9,985 nt of DNA from Candidatus Zixiibacteriota bacterium (GCA_028700875.1 JAQVRW010000086.1:1-9985); one strand, 5' to 3'; shown: positions 1 through 7,240, counted from the stretch's first letter. Notes: generated by a model not told the origin, from the letters alone. Program-made: numbers and translations.

Positions 1-528
1 TTTGTATTCTTCCGCGATCGGCGGCAGCAGCGGCGGAATATCCTCGCCATTAATCGCCAGGATTTCCCAACCGGGTCGGATTCCGGCCGCCTCCGCCGGC
101 GTTCCCTCGGCGACTGCGGTGACTAGGGCGGCGTTGTCGATAACGCGGGCATCGAGGCCCGTGACGCCGTCGGCGTCCCCGGTTTTCGCCGAGCCGTCGA
201 TGTTTTCATACAGCTCGGCCGAGATGATATTGAAATGACTCAGGCCCAGACGGGACAGCATGTCGCGAAGGATTCCGCGGGCCTCGGCCACGGTCGCCGC
301 CTGTTCCATCCTGGGGCGCAGTTCATCGCGGACCGCTGGCCAGTCCACCCCGCCGAAGGTCGTGTCAAAGTGTTTGTCCTTGACCGTGGTCCAGACCTGA
401 TCAAATGATTCCAGGTTCAGCCGCTTTTGTTCCGATGTCAGGGCGGCCGGTTCGGAGGAGCAACTGGAGACGCCCAGCAAAAGTGCGTAAACTATCGCTA
501 TCAGGATTAGCCAAAATCTTCCGTTCAT
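1..528 (-). CDS. S41-family peptidase, lipoprotein, N-terminal part (runs off left edge)
   Basis: I translated this frame by hand; it is open from the ATG at 526-528 to the left edge, giving 176 residues. Residues 1-22 form a lipoprotein-type signal: a basic start (NGR), a hydrophobic core, and a V-S-S-C lipobox with Cys23, so the protein is probably lipid-anchored. Residues about 40-98 carry the helical lead-in usual for S41 C-terminal-processing/tricorn-type proteases (a W46 segment, a GGVDW segment at 59-63, and a LSRLGLSH segment ending at H98). A PDZ-like domain follows at about 121-170, with EGTPAEAAGIRPG at 141-153 and ILAING at 156-161. The catalytic Ser/Lys core would lie beyond the window. 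The start is supported by a GGGAGGA ribosome site at 532-538, four bases upstream, and by a promoter at 593-621. The likely role is envelope or periplasmic proteolysis; the substrate is unknown. The family call is fairly sure, but activity cannot be judged without the C-terminus. Confidence 0.8.
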   Translation of the reverse strand, partial: MNGRFWLILIAIVYALLLGVSSCSSEPAALTSEQKRLNLESFDQVWTTVKDKHFDTTFGGVDWPAVRDELRPRMEQAATVAEARGILRDMLSRLGLSHFNIISAELYENIDGSAKTGDADGVTGLDARVIDNAALVTAVAEGTPAEAAGIRPGWEILAINGEDIPPLLPPIAEEYK

Positions 529-592
529 AAATCCTCCCGCGAAGTTACCAGCCCCGGCCGCGTCGCGGCGATTCCCTACTTTTCCAACGAAT

Positions 593-621
593 ATAATACA
601 TCCAGGGTTGCGCCAAATCAA
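593..621 (-). promoter_or_regulatory. Sigma70-like promoter of the S41 protease gene
   Basis: Read on the minus strand there is TTGATT (616-621), a 17-base spacer, and TATTAT (593-598). Both boxes are close to consensus and the spacing is ideal. Transcription would begin near 586, leaving a leader of about 58 bases before the ATG at 528, with the GGGAGGA ribosome site near its end. This is by-eye evidence only. Confidence 0.5.
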
Positions 622-750
622 TCTCAATACGCCGATTGTTTTTTCCGGACTGCACCCGTCCATTTCCGGCATTTCCCATATGCCGCGCGTCCTCCGACAG
701 ATAGCGTTCCCGGCGATAATGCCCATGGGGGTACCCATCTTTCGGGAACT

Positions 751-844
751 CGGTCACGGGAATAGACTCTGTGCCCGGTCCGCCTGCGGCGGATCCACAT
801 CTGCCGGGAAAAGTTCGCGCCCCTCGACCCCGGTCACGGGAATA
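751..844. repeat. 14-base direct repeat, copies 80 bases apart
   Basis: The sequence CGGTCACGGGAATA occurs at 751-764 and again at 831-844. The second copy is part of a short inverted repeat (CCCG-GTCA-CGGG, 829-840); in the first copy the matching base is changed (CTCG). The copies may be paired operator sites or remnants of a dispersed repeat. No function can be assigned. Confidence 0.6.
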
Positions 845-936
845 AATCGTCGGCAACCATTTTTCGCCCGTCGGCATCATACGGTGGAAGAAGTGATTGT
901 CCCGAATCCGCCCGAATATTGGCAAGGAGTCTTCGG

Positions 937-3414
937 ATGAGATTGGCAAACGAATGTATCTTCGTCGCGGCCATCGTGTTCCTGTTGTGGCCGTCGGCGG
1001 CGTATGCCGGAGATACGCCGCCCGAACCCAGGGTGGCGCCGGAGATTACCGCCTTCCGAATAAATCCGGAACCGCTGGTCATCGACGGGCGGCTGGATGA
1101 TCCGATCTGGTGCAAACTGAACATCGATAAGGCGCGAGTGTTTACGCAAACGGCTCCCACGGAAGGCAAAACGCCGACCGAATCGACCCTCGTGGCGGTG
1201 GCCTATGACGATGCGGCGGTCTATGTGGCCTTTTGGTGTTATGATTCCGAGCCGGACAAAATCAGCGGCCAATTGGTTCGCCGCGACCGTATCGCCGAAT
1301 CAGACCGGGTGACCATCCGATTCGATCCGTATCATGATCATCAGAACGGGAATGCTTTTCAGGTGAGCGCCGCCGGCGTCCAGGTGGACAGTCGTCATTA
1401 CGATAATACCAATTCCGATCAATCATGGGACGGTGTCTGGGAAAGCGGCGTCTCCCGTCAGCCGTGGGGCTGGTCGGCGGAAATGCGGATTCCCTATTCC
1501 TGTCTGCGTTTCACCGAAAAGGATGAACAAATCTGGGGGCTCCAGTTGAGCCGGTACATCCACCGCAAGGCTGAATCGGACGTCTGGTCATTCACGCCGG
1601 TGTCCCAGGGCGGATATGTTTCCAATTTCGGCCATCTCAAAGGCCTGACCGGCATCCAGCCGGCTGGCCATACCGAGGTGCTTCCGTATGCGGTTACGCG
1701 CGAGGAAACCGAACCCAGAAGCATCGGCAATCCCGACGGCCGGGATGTTTTCGGGAATGCGGGATTCGATCTGAAATACGCGGTGGCGTCGGATATGGTC
1801 TTCAATGCGGCGATCAATCCGGATTTCGGCCAGGTCGAATTGGATGCCCCAGTGCTCAACCTTTCCACCTATGAAACCTTTTTTCCGGAACGCCGCCCGT
1901 TTTTCCTCGAAGGATTCGACTTGTTTCAAACGTCCTTCAACCTGTTCTACTCCCGCCGGATAGGCCGGCCCCCACGGGGAAGCATCAACGACCCGGATCT
2001 GCTCTACTATAAGGAATTCCCCAAATCGACGACCATCCTGGGGGCCGGCAAGCTGACCGGCAAGATATTTCCCCGGACGTCGATCGCGGTTCTCACTGCC
2101 GTGACGCAGAAAGAGGCGGCGGAGTACAGCGCCGGGGCCGATTATCGCCTAGATTCCCTCTGGGTGGATGGAAACCTGACCACACAACACATGGCGCAAG
2201 ATACCATTACCCGCAGCGGCGTGGTGGAACCATCGGCCACCTACTCCGTCGTGCGGGTGAAGCAGGAAATCCTCAAGAATTCGAGCATCGGCGGTATGCT
2301 GACGCTGGTCAATCAGGACGGTTTCTACCCGGCCATGACCGGCGGCTTCGACTGGCGCCTGACCACCAACAACAACGCGTGGGCCGTCTATGGACAGGCG
2401 ATCTTCAGCCGCGTCGGATACAAACCGACCGCCGGCGGTTTCGACATCACGTTCGAGAAAACAGGCGGTAAACATATTCACGCCGCCGTTGGGAGCACGA
2501 TAAAAGACCCGAATCTGAGTATCAATCGTCTCGGGTACACGGGGCGTGTCAACGAGCGCTCGACTTGGGCCTGGTTTCAGTATAGGACGACCGATCTCTG
2601 GTGGATCATCAGGGAATCGTACAGCAATTTCAATTTTTATCCCACCTGGAATTACGACGGCACCAACATCCAAATGGGCGGGAATTACAATTGTTATATC
2701 GTGTTCAAGAATTACTGGTATTTCAGCGGCTCAGTGAATGTGCAGGGAGAAAAATACAGCGATGAGGAGACCCGCGGCAATGGGCTCTGGGTATGGCCGG
2801 TATACCCGACGGTTTCCTGTTATACGGAAATAGGTACCGATAGTCGGAAGTTCCTGGCGATACATGCCAGCCAGAATCAGGGCACCGACCGAGGCGGGAC
2901 ATGGTGGAGCTATCATGTGGGATATGACCTTCGTCCCCGGTCCAATATCACGTTGTCCAACTGCCTCGAATTCTCACGATATAACAATGCTACCCGGTGG
3001 GTATTGAACGAAGGTTCCCGGTCCCTCTTTGCCGACCTCGACCAGGATCAGTTTTCCCTGGAAGCCTCGGCCAGTTATGTCGTCAATCGAAATCTGTCGA
3101 TACAGCTGTCCGCAGAAGGCTTGATCTGCGGTTTGAATTACGAAAAGTATCGGTATTACCTGGGCGGCGAGGACTATTCCGCTCCCGTTTCCGGCTATAA
3201 CAGCGATTACAACTATTCCGCCCTGAATTCCACCTTCCTCATCCGTTGGGAATACCGTCCGGGGAGCACCATCTATTTGGTCTGGACCCGGTCTCGCCCG
3301 GAAGTCGACGGGACCGCGAATAACCTGGATGTGAGTCGCGACTTGAATCGGTTCTTTTCCGCCGGAGCGCAGAATCTGTTCTTGATCAAGGCCAGTTACT
3401 GGATGAACATATAG
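937..3414 (+). CDS. DUF5916 protein with N-terminal CBM9-like domain, predicted outer-membrane barrel
   Basis: The protein has 825 residues. The ATG at 937 is preferred over an upstream in-frame TTG (919) because AAGGAG (924-929) lies seven bases before it and it places a clean Sec signal peptide at residues 1-24, ending AYA before GDTPPEP. Residues about 40-230 match the CBM9-like DOMON-type sandwich found at the front of DUF5916 proteins, opening with VIDGRLDDPIW. The family's most recognisable stretch is present: NPDFGQVE at 294-301 and ETFFPERRPFFLEG at 313-326. The rest is rich in alternating aromatic and polar residues, as in an outer-membrane beta-barrel. The C-terminus is SYWMNI, so the usual terminal aromatic sits three residues from the end rather than last. 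The biochemical role of DUF5916 is not established; carbohydrate binding is suggested only by the N-terminal fold. It appears monocistronic, with a strong hairpin downstream. Confidence 0.88.
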   Translation: MRLANECIFVAAIVFLLWPSAAYAGDTPPEPRVAPEITAFRINPEPLVIDGRLDDPIWCKLNIDKARVFTQTAPTEGKTPTESTLVAVAYDDAAVYVAFWCYDSEPDKISGQLVRRDRIAESDRVTIRFDPYHDHQNGNAFQVSAAGVQVDSRHYDNTNSDQSWDGVWESGVSRQPWGWSAEMRIPYSCLRFTEKDEQIWGLQLSRYIHRKAESDVWSFTPVSQGGYVSNFGHLKGLTGIQPAGHTEVLPYAVTREETEPRSIGNPDGRDVFGNAGFDLKYAVASDMVFNAAINPDFGQVELDAPVLNLSTYETFFPERRPFFLEGFDLFQTSFNLFYSRRIGRPPRGSINDPDLLYYKEFPKSTTILGAGKLTGKIFPRTSIAVLTAVTQKEAAEYSAGADYRLDSLWVDGNLTTQHMAQDTITRSGVVEPSATYSVVRVKQEILKNSSIGGMLTLVNQDGFYPAMTGGFDWRLTTNNNAWAVYGQAIFSRVGYKPTAGGFDITFEKTGGKHIHAAVGSTIKDPNLSINRLGYTGRVNERSTWAWFQYRTTDLWWIIRESYSNFNFYPTWNYDGTNIQMGGNYNCYIVFKNYWYFSGSVNVQGEKYSDEETRGNGLWVWPVYPTVSCYTEIGTDSRKFLAIHASQNQGTDRGGTWWSYHVGYDLRPRSNITLSNCLEFSRYNNATRWVLNEGSRSLFADLDQDQFSLEASASYVVNRNLSIQLSAEGLICGLNYEKYRYYLGGEDYSAPVSGYNSDYNYSALNSTFLIRWEYRPGSTIYLVWTRSRPEVDGTANNLDVSRDLNRFFSAGAQNLFLIKASYWMNI

Positions 3415-3449
3415 ATCTCTTCTCGCCTGAAACCCATTCCTTGACAGTC

Positions 3450-3483
3450 AATCGGGAGATCCGGTTTACCGGATCTCCCGATT
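3450..3483. terminator. Perfect 15-bp hairpin between convergent genes
   Basis: AATCGGGAGATCCGG (3450-3464) pairs perfectly with 3469-3483 around the loop TTTA. It lies 36 bases after the DUF5916 stop and about 100 bases after the end of the mlaD-like gene on the other strand. Neither side has a proper U-tract (AATATATTACTT follows on plus), so it may act as a two-way terminator or as a 3'-end-stabilising stem. Confidence 0.65.
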
Positions 3484-3554
3484 AATATATTACTTCGTTG
3501 CGAAAAGAGTCGAACCGTCGCGCCCAATAAATGGCGAATCGGTTTTATGCCCCA

Positions 3555-3574
3555 ATCATCCTCGTCGGGATGAT
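3555..3574 (-). terminator. Small hairpin just after the mla operon
   Basis: On the minus strand, ATCATCC-CGACGA-GGATGAT forms a 7-bp stem with a 6-base loop, eight bases after the stop codon of the MCE gene. A GC-containing stem so close to the operon end suggests a terminator or 3'-end stem, but no run of T follows it on that strand. It may act together with the larger hairpin at 3450-3483. Confidence 0.3.
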
Positions 3575-3582
3575 GGCGACGA

Positions 3583-4464
3583 TCAGAAGATCGATACCTT
3601 GACGTACCGTCCGGGGTTCTGCTTGATATCTGCGATCAACAATCGCAGTTCATCGATGGTCGCCGACAGGTTCTCGATATATTCCTTGTTGGTGAGCAGC
3701 TCCCCGGCCGATCCCTGGCCCTGATTCAGACGGGCGACGGTCGTATCGAGTTCGGTCGCCAGAGAAGAGAAGCGGTCGAGGGCGCCGTCCAGTTTGGCCA
3801 TCATCTCTCGCGCATCCTGGGCCGTATTGACCACCTCCGGCTGGCTGGTCTTGAGGAATTCCTGGATCTGTTTACCGGCCTGGCCGATGTTGCGAATCTG
3901 CTCGTTGTATTCGGCGATGTTGATCTGGCCGAGGGCGCTGTCCACTTTCCCCAAAATGGAGTGGAAGCGGTCGATGCTTTCGCCCAGCCTGCGGAAACGG
4001 GAGCCCAGGTCCTCGCCCTCGATCTGGCTTTTCACCTTACTGAGCACCTGCTGGGCCGTGATCATGATGTCCTTGTTCTCGCCGACGACCGTATCGTACG
4101 CCTGCATCGGTTCGGCGAAAACCGGTGGCGGCGTGATCGAAATGGCTTTTTCCCCGATGAAATTCAAAGTGGTGATTTCGAACTTCGAGCCCTTGGGCAC
4201 GATGAACTTCTGGTTCATCTGCAATTGAATGAGGATGCTGTTCGGTTCGAATTTGACCCCCTTGGTCGTGCCGATGCGGTAACCGCGCATGAAAATCGGG
4301 GACTGGTCGCGCAGGCCGGTGACTTCGGGAAAGCGGACATACAACACGTAGTTGTGGGAAAAGAAGATGTTTTGGGCCGACAGCCAGATGATGGCCAGCA
4401 GGAGGATGCCGAAGCCGAAGAAGATGATGACGCCCGAAATATAGCTCATCTTTTTATAGTCCAT
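3583..4464 (-). CDS. mlaD: MlaD-like MCE-domain protein of a lipid ABC transporter
   Basis: The protein has 293 residues. MCE proteins are the membrane-anchored substrate-binding part of Mla-type transporters that move phospholipids between the inner and outer membranes. One N-terminal membrane helix spans residues about 9-29. A single MCE domain follows at about 38-114 (VTGLRDQSPIFMRGYRIG at 48-65, then TLNFIGEKAISI at 99-110). The remainder is a long, mostly helical tail ending in NPGRYVKVSIF, typical of MlaD-type tails. I chose the ATG at 4462-4464: GGGAGAG lies a few bases upstream, and the gene then overlaps the ATPase stop by 11 bases, giving translational coupling. An in-frame ATG at 4480-4482 would add six residues but has no ribosome site. 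It is the last gene of the operon. The family is sure; the exact lipid cargo is not visible from sequence. Confidence 0.9.
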   Translation of the reverse strand: MDYKKMSYISGVIIFFGFGILLLAIIWLSAQNIFFSHNYVLYVRFPEVTGLRDQSPIFMRGYRIGTTKGVKFEPNSILIQLQMNQKFIVPKGSKFEITTLNFIGEKAISITPPPVFAEPMQAYDTVVGENKDIMITAQQVLSKVKSQIEGEDLGSRFRRLGESIDRFHSILGKVDSALGQINIAEYNEQIRNIGQAGKQIQEFLKTSQPEVVNTAQDAREMMAKLDGALDRFSSLATELDTTVARLNQGQGSAGELLTNKEYIENLSATIDELRLLIADIKQNPGRYVKVSIF

Positions 4465-5185
4465 TGTTCTCTCCCGTCTCATAAAGAAATTCCAGCATCT
4501 CGGCCGAAATCTCGTCTTTGCCGCCCACGAACACGATCCGGCCGTCCTTCAATAGCGCCACCCGGTCCGAGACGTCCTGCATGAGCTTGATGTCATGGGT
4601 CACGATGATCGACGTCACGGCGATCTCGCCGCGCAGCATGCGGATCAACTCGGAGACCTTTTCCGCGCTGCCCCGGTCAAGCCCGGTGGTCGGTTCGTCG
4701 TAGAACATGTATTTGGGCCGTTTGATCATGGCCCGGGCGATAGCCACCCGTTTTTTCATCCCGCCGCTGAGTTCTTCCGGAAACTTATCGAGAACGCTGT
4801 TGTCCATGCCGACGAAGGCCAAGGCCTGAGAGACCTTTTCCGCGATTTCCGCCGGGGTGATTTTCTCGTGCATCTGCAGAAACAGGCTCAGGTTGTCGTT
4901 CACCGTGAGAAAATCGAACAGGGCGCTGTTTTGGAAGACGAAGGCGATATCCTTCTGAACGTCCCGAAATGCCTTTTTCGTCAGGCCGACAACATTGACG
5001 CCGTCATACTCGATGGTTCCCGCATCCGGCTCCAACAGGCGCACCAGCGCCTTGATGAACACGGTCTTGCCCTGCCCGCTGGGACCCAAAATGACGATCG
5101 TTTCGTTATCCCGGATGTCCAGGTCGATGCCTTTCAGAACCGGCTGGCCGTCGAAGCTTTTATATAATCCCCGAATGGTGATCAT
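4454..5185 (-). CDS. mlaF: MlaF-like ABC transporter ATPase
   Basis: The protein has 243 residues, the usual length for an MlaF/Ttg2A ATPase that powers MCE lipid transport from the cytoplasmic face. All nucleotide-binding motifs are intact: Walker A GPSGQGKT (34-41), Q-loop around FVFQNSALFD with Q85, signature LSGGMKKR (139-146), Walker B YMFYDEPTTGLD (159-170) and the switch histidine H197 in VTHD. The QNSALFD segment after the Q-loop and the MKKR ending of the signature are typical of the MlaF branch rather than of general importers. The start ATG at 5183-5185 overlaps the stop of the upstream permease in an ATGA arrangement, so the two are very likely coupled; the ribosome site itself is weak. 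The open frame extends about 80 codons further upstream, but that part lies inside the permease in another frame and is not real. Confidence 0.93.
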   Translation of the reverse strand: MITIRGLYKSFDGQPVLKGIDLDIRDNETIVILGPSGQGKTVFIKALVRLLEPDAGTIEYDGVNVVGLTKKAFRDVQKDIAFVFQNSALFDFLTVNDNLSLFLQMHEKITPAEIAEKVSQALAFVGMDNSVLDKFPEELSGGMKKRVAIARAMIKRPKYMFYDEPTTGLDRGSAEKVSELIRMLRGEIAVTSIIVTHDIKLMQDVSDRVALLKDGRIVFVGGKDEISAEMLEFLYETGENNGL

Positions 5186-5961
5186 AAGAGGAGTTTCCCG
5201 AGATAGTAATCGATGATGACGATCGCCACCGCCGAGACCACGACCGCCATGGTCGAGGCGTCTCCCACACCGCGCGCGCCGCCCGTGGTTTTCAAGCCGA
5301 AATAGCTGCCGGTCAGCGCGATCAGCACACCGAAAGCGATCGGTTTGAGGACGTTGCCGAACACCATCTCGAAATTCTTGTACCCCATCTTCATGCCGTC
5401 CACGAATTCCTGGGTGGTGGTCCAATCGCTGATGACGCAGGAGACGAAGAAGGAACTGAACATGGACAGGAAATTGGCGAAGATGGTCATGACCGGCAAC
5501 ATGATCAGCCCGGCCACCACGCGCGGCATGACCAAAAATCCCACCGGGTCAAGCGACATTGTCTCCAGCGCCTCGACCTGCTCCGAAATCTTCATGCTCC
5601 CGATTTCGGCGGCCAGCGAGGCCCCCAGTTTTCCGGCCAGGACCAGCGACAAGATGATCGGACACAGCTCGATGATGCTGGTCTTGAAGATGGTGTTGAT
5701 GACGACATAGCGGGGCAAGAGCGAGGTCGTCTGATAGACGCCCTGCACGGTGGCTCCCAGGCCGACGAAGATGGCGATGACCGAGGTGATGGGGAGAGTT
5801 TTGACGGAGAAACTGTACAACTGTTCGATCAATTGACGGCGGTAAAACCAGATCGACCCCAGAGAACGGATGGTGCTTACCAACAACGCCGCGATTTCAT
5901 AGACCGAGGTAAAAAAGAAGATTCCCTTTTCGCCCAGCCGTATGTACCGTTCCTGATTCAT
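5182..5961 (-). CDS. mlaE: MlaE-like permease of the MCE lipid transporter
   Basis: The protein has 259 residues, the normal MlaE length. It forms the membrane core of the Mla-type phospholipid transporter and pairs with the ATPase and the MCE protein encoded next. Recognisable family stretches include AAEIGSMKISEQVEALETM followed by DPVGFLVMPRVVAG (the conserved cytoplasmic coupling region) and GGARGVGDAST near the C-terminus, which begins the last membrane helix. Several hydrophobic segments are visible, starting with an amphipathic N-terminal helix. The ATG at 5959-5961 has a GGAG site a few bases upstream and a plausible promoter about 50-80 bases upstream. It is the first gene of the operon E-F-D; no mlaC or mlaB follows, since the next gene downstream is convergent. 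The lower-than-usual similarity to E. coli MlaE judged by eye does not put the family in doubt. Confidence 0.92.
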   Translation of the reverse strand: MNQERYIRLGEKGIFFFTSVYEIAALLVSTIRSLGSIWFYRRQLIEQLYSFSVKTLPITSVIAIFVGLGATVQGVYQTTSLLPRYVVINTIFKTSIIELCPIILSLVLAGKLGASLAAEIGSMKISEQVEALETMSLDPVGFLVMPRVVAGLIMLPVMTIFANFLSMFSSFFVSCVISDWTTTQEFVDGMKMGYKNFEMVFGNVLKPIAFGVLIALTGSYFGLKTTGGARGVGDASTMAVVVSAVAIVIIDYYLGKLLL

Positions 5962-6325
5962 CCGTCTCCAATCACTTCAACCCGGCCGTCCGCCGCAGAC
6001 AAACAGGGCGTAATATAACAGGAATTGTCGTCAATTCAAGAATTATTGGTATAGATTGACCATGAACTCCGAGATTGTCGCTAGTAAAGACCCGCGCCTG
6101 TCGCGCCCGCGCAACTTATTGCCGCACAGCATATTATTAGTTGGCGCCGGCCCCGCTTCGAAGCTGAATCCCCTTGATATGGCGCACGAACAGTCGGTGT
6201 TTAAACTTGACTGGTGAGGTCCGGAATCGCGACTTTTACAAGGCGACTGTGCTTCGGGGGATCCACTCACCCAGTATGACCTCATCCGCGCCTCAGGGGG
6301 CGCATCAACCGGGAAAGGAGCGGCC
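5962..6325. other. Intergenic stretch between divergent mlaE and aquaporin genes
   Basis: About 360 bases lie between the two starts. The left 80 bases hold the mla promoter. The remaining 280 or so bases precede the aquaporin and contain no clear sigma70 promoter in the plus direction. A 51-codon frame (6062-6217) lacks a ribosome site and uses codons unlike the neighbours, so I do not call it a gene. A small stem GCGCC-TCAGGG-GGCGC (6288-6303) sits nine bases before the aquaporin ribosome site and could influence its translation. I recognise no known riboswitch or RNA gene. Confidence 0.45.
6012..6039 (-). promoter_or_regulatory. Sigma70-like promoter of the mlaEFD operon
   Basis: On the minus strand TTGAAT (6034-6039) is followed by a 16-base spacer and TATATT (6012-6017). 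Transcription would start near 6005, about 45 bases before the mlaE start. An overlapping TTGACG at 6029-6034 is too close to the -10 box to serve as the -35 box. This is judged by eye. Confidence 0.45.
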
Positions 6326-7021
6326 ATGAAGAAATATATGGCTGAATTGATCGGAACCATGGTGCTGGTGCTGATCGGCTGTGGCAGCGCCGTCATCGCC
6401 GGAAGCCACATCGGTTTTCTGGGCATTTCTTTCGCATTCGGGCTGGCGGTGCTGGTCATGGTGTATGCGATCGGGGGCATCTCCGGTTGTCATATCAATC
6501 CCGCCATCACCATCGCCATGCTGACGGCCGGGAAGATAAGCGGGAAAGATACGATCTTCTATCTGATCGCCCAGTTCGTCGGGGCGTTGATCGGCGCCGG
6601 GATCCTGTTGGGGATCGCCTTCGGCAAGGCCGAATATGCCCTGACCGTCAACGGTCTCGGGCAGAACGGGTATGGCCTTCATTCGCCCGACCAGTATTCG
6701 ATGGGCGCCTGCCTGCTGGCGGAGATCGTGCTGACGTTCATCTTCCTGTTTGTCGTCTTCGGCGCGACCCATCGCGACGCCCACAAAAAATTCGCCGGAA
6801 TCGCCATCGGGCTGACGCTGGCTATCATTCACATGGTCGGTATCCCAATCACCGGCACCTCAGTCAATCCGGCCCGTAGCTTCGGCCCCGCGATACTAGC
6901 CGGCGGCGATGCCATCGGTCAATTATGGCTGTTTATCGTCGGGCCGATCATCGGCGGGATTCTGGCCGCGCTTGTCTGGAAGGAATTGTTCGAAGGAAAA
7001 CAGGCGACTCAGGCCTCGTAA
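6326..7021 (+). CDS. aqpZ: Aquaporin, AqpZ-type water channel
   Basis: The protein has 231 residues, the same size as E. coli AqpZ, and is an inner-membrane channel of the MIP family. Both pore-helix motifs are intact: HINPA with NPA at 58-60, and TSVNPAR with NPA at 181-183. By alignment in memory with AqpZ, the four selectivity-filter positions are Phe38, His169, Thr178 and Arg184, the set found in water-specific aquaporins rather than in glycerol facilitators (which replace the Phe and His). The duplicated half-channel layout with six membrane helices is visible. The ATG at 6326 is preceded by AAGGAG (6315-6320) at a five-base spacing. It stands alone: the mla genes are divergent, and the following small gene has its own promoter-like sequence. 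The likely role is rapid water movement during osmotic change. The symbol is given by similarity to AqpZ. Confidence 0.92.
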   Translation: MKKYMAELIGTMVLVLIGCGSAVIAGSHIGFLGISFAFGLAVLVMVYAIGGISGCHINPAITIAMLTAGKISGKDTIFYLIAQFVGALIGAGILLGIAFGKAEYALTVNGLGQNGYGLHSPDQYSMGACLLAEIVLTFIFLFVVFGATHRDAHKKFAGIAIGLTLAIIHMVGIPITGTSVNPARSFGPAILAGGDAIGQLWLFIVGPIIGGILAALVWKELFEGKQATQAS

Positions 7022-7034
7022 CGAAGATTGTCGT

Positions 7035-7049
7035 CCCGGAATTTCCGGG
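7035..7049. repeat. Short inverted repeat after the aquaporin gene
   Basis: CCCGGAA-T-TTCCGGG is a 7-bp palindrome with a one-base centre, 13 bases after the aquaporin stop. A one-base centre makes RNA folding unlikely to be clean, so it could equally be a protein-binding palindrome. There is no T-tract. Confidence 0.3.
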
Positions 7050-7110
7050 CTTAGGGCACCATGGCCTGTCCCCATCGGCGCGGACGGGTTACCAACGATA
7101 CGGAAACCAA

Positions 7111-7138
7111 CGGCGTCGGGAAGGGATTCCCGACGCCG
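7111..7138 (+). terminator. 12-bp hairpin downstream of the aquaporin
   Basis: CGGCGTCGGGAA (7111-7122) pairs perfectly with 7127-7138 around the loop GGGA. It lies about 90 bases after the aquaporin stop and before the promoter-like sequence of the next small gene, so it probably ends the aquaporin transcript. No U-tract follows. Confidence 0.55.
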
Positions 7139-7212
7139 CGAGTGTCGAAAAAGTCCGCCGTCGCGTGACCGTTAAGCGTCTTCGGCGTGCGTGTCGTCAC
7201 GATCTCGGACCG

Positions 7213-7240
7213 TTGACGACAATCGTAAAGATTCTATTTA
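7213..7240 (+). promoter_or_regulatory. Sigma70-like promoter of the small hydrophobic gene
   Basis: TTGACG (7213-7218), a 16-base spacer and TATTTA (7235-7240) make a reasonable promoter. Transcription would begin near 7247, about 22 bases before the proposed ATG at 7270. The stretch TTGACGACAAT here is also found on the opposite strand inside the mla promoter region. Confidence 0.4.

Larger units (their letters stand above)
529..936. other. Intergenic stretch between divergent S41 and DUF5916 genes
   Basis: About 400 bases separate two divergent starts. The left part holds the S41 promoter. The middle, about 740-850, holds a 14-base direct repeat 80 bases apart and two small inverted repeats: TCCGCC-TGC-GGCGGA at 779-793, and CCCG-GTCA-CGGG at 829-840, which lies across the second repeat copy. 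The right end holds the AAGGAG ribosome site of the next gene at 924-929. I found no convincing sigma70 promoter for the plus-strand gene. Open frames here have no recognisable domain and I regard them as chance. The length leaves room for a structured leader or a regulator-binding region, but nothing identifies one. Confidence 0.5.

Noticed and set aside
919..936. Six-codon upstream extension of the DUF5916 gene from a TTG start
   Set aside because: The AAGGAG site lies inside this extension at the right distance for the ATG at 937, and the signal peptide is cleaner from there.
545..949. Minus-strand frame of 134 codons just upstream of the S41 gene
   Set aside because: No domain, no ribosome site for any ATG, mixed codon third positions, and the strong S41 promoter and repeats lie inside it; it also overlaps the start of the DUF5916 gene.
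5186..5425. Upstream extension of the MlaF reading frame
   Set aside because: It lies within the mlaE gene in another frame, and the ABC domain begins normally at the ATG at 5185, which overlaps the mlaE stop.
6062..6217. 51-codon plus-strand frame in the aquaporin leader
   Set aside because: No ribosome site, no promoter, several TTA/ATA codons unlike the neighbours, and no recognised similarity.
6305..6832. Long minus-strand frame opposite the aquaporin gene
   Set aside because: It is low-complexity, rich in Asp, Gln and His, typical of the antisense of a hydrophobic GC-rich gene, with no domain.
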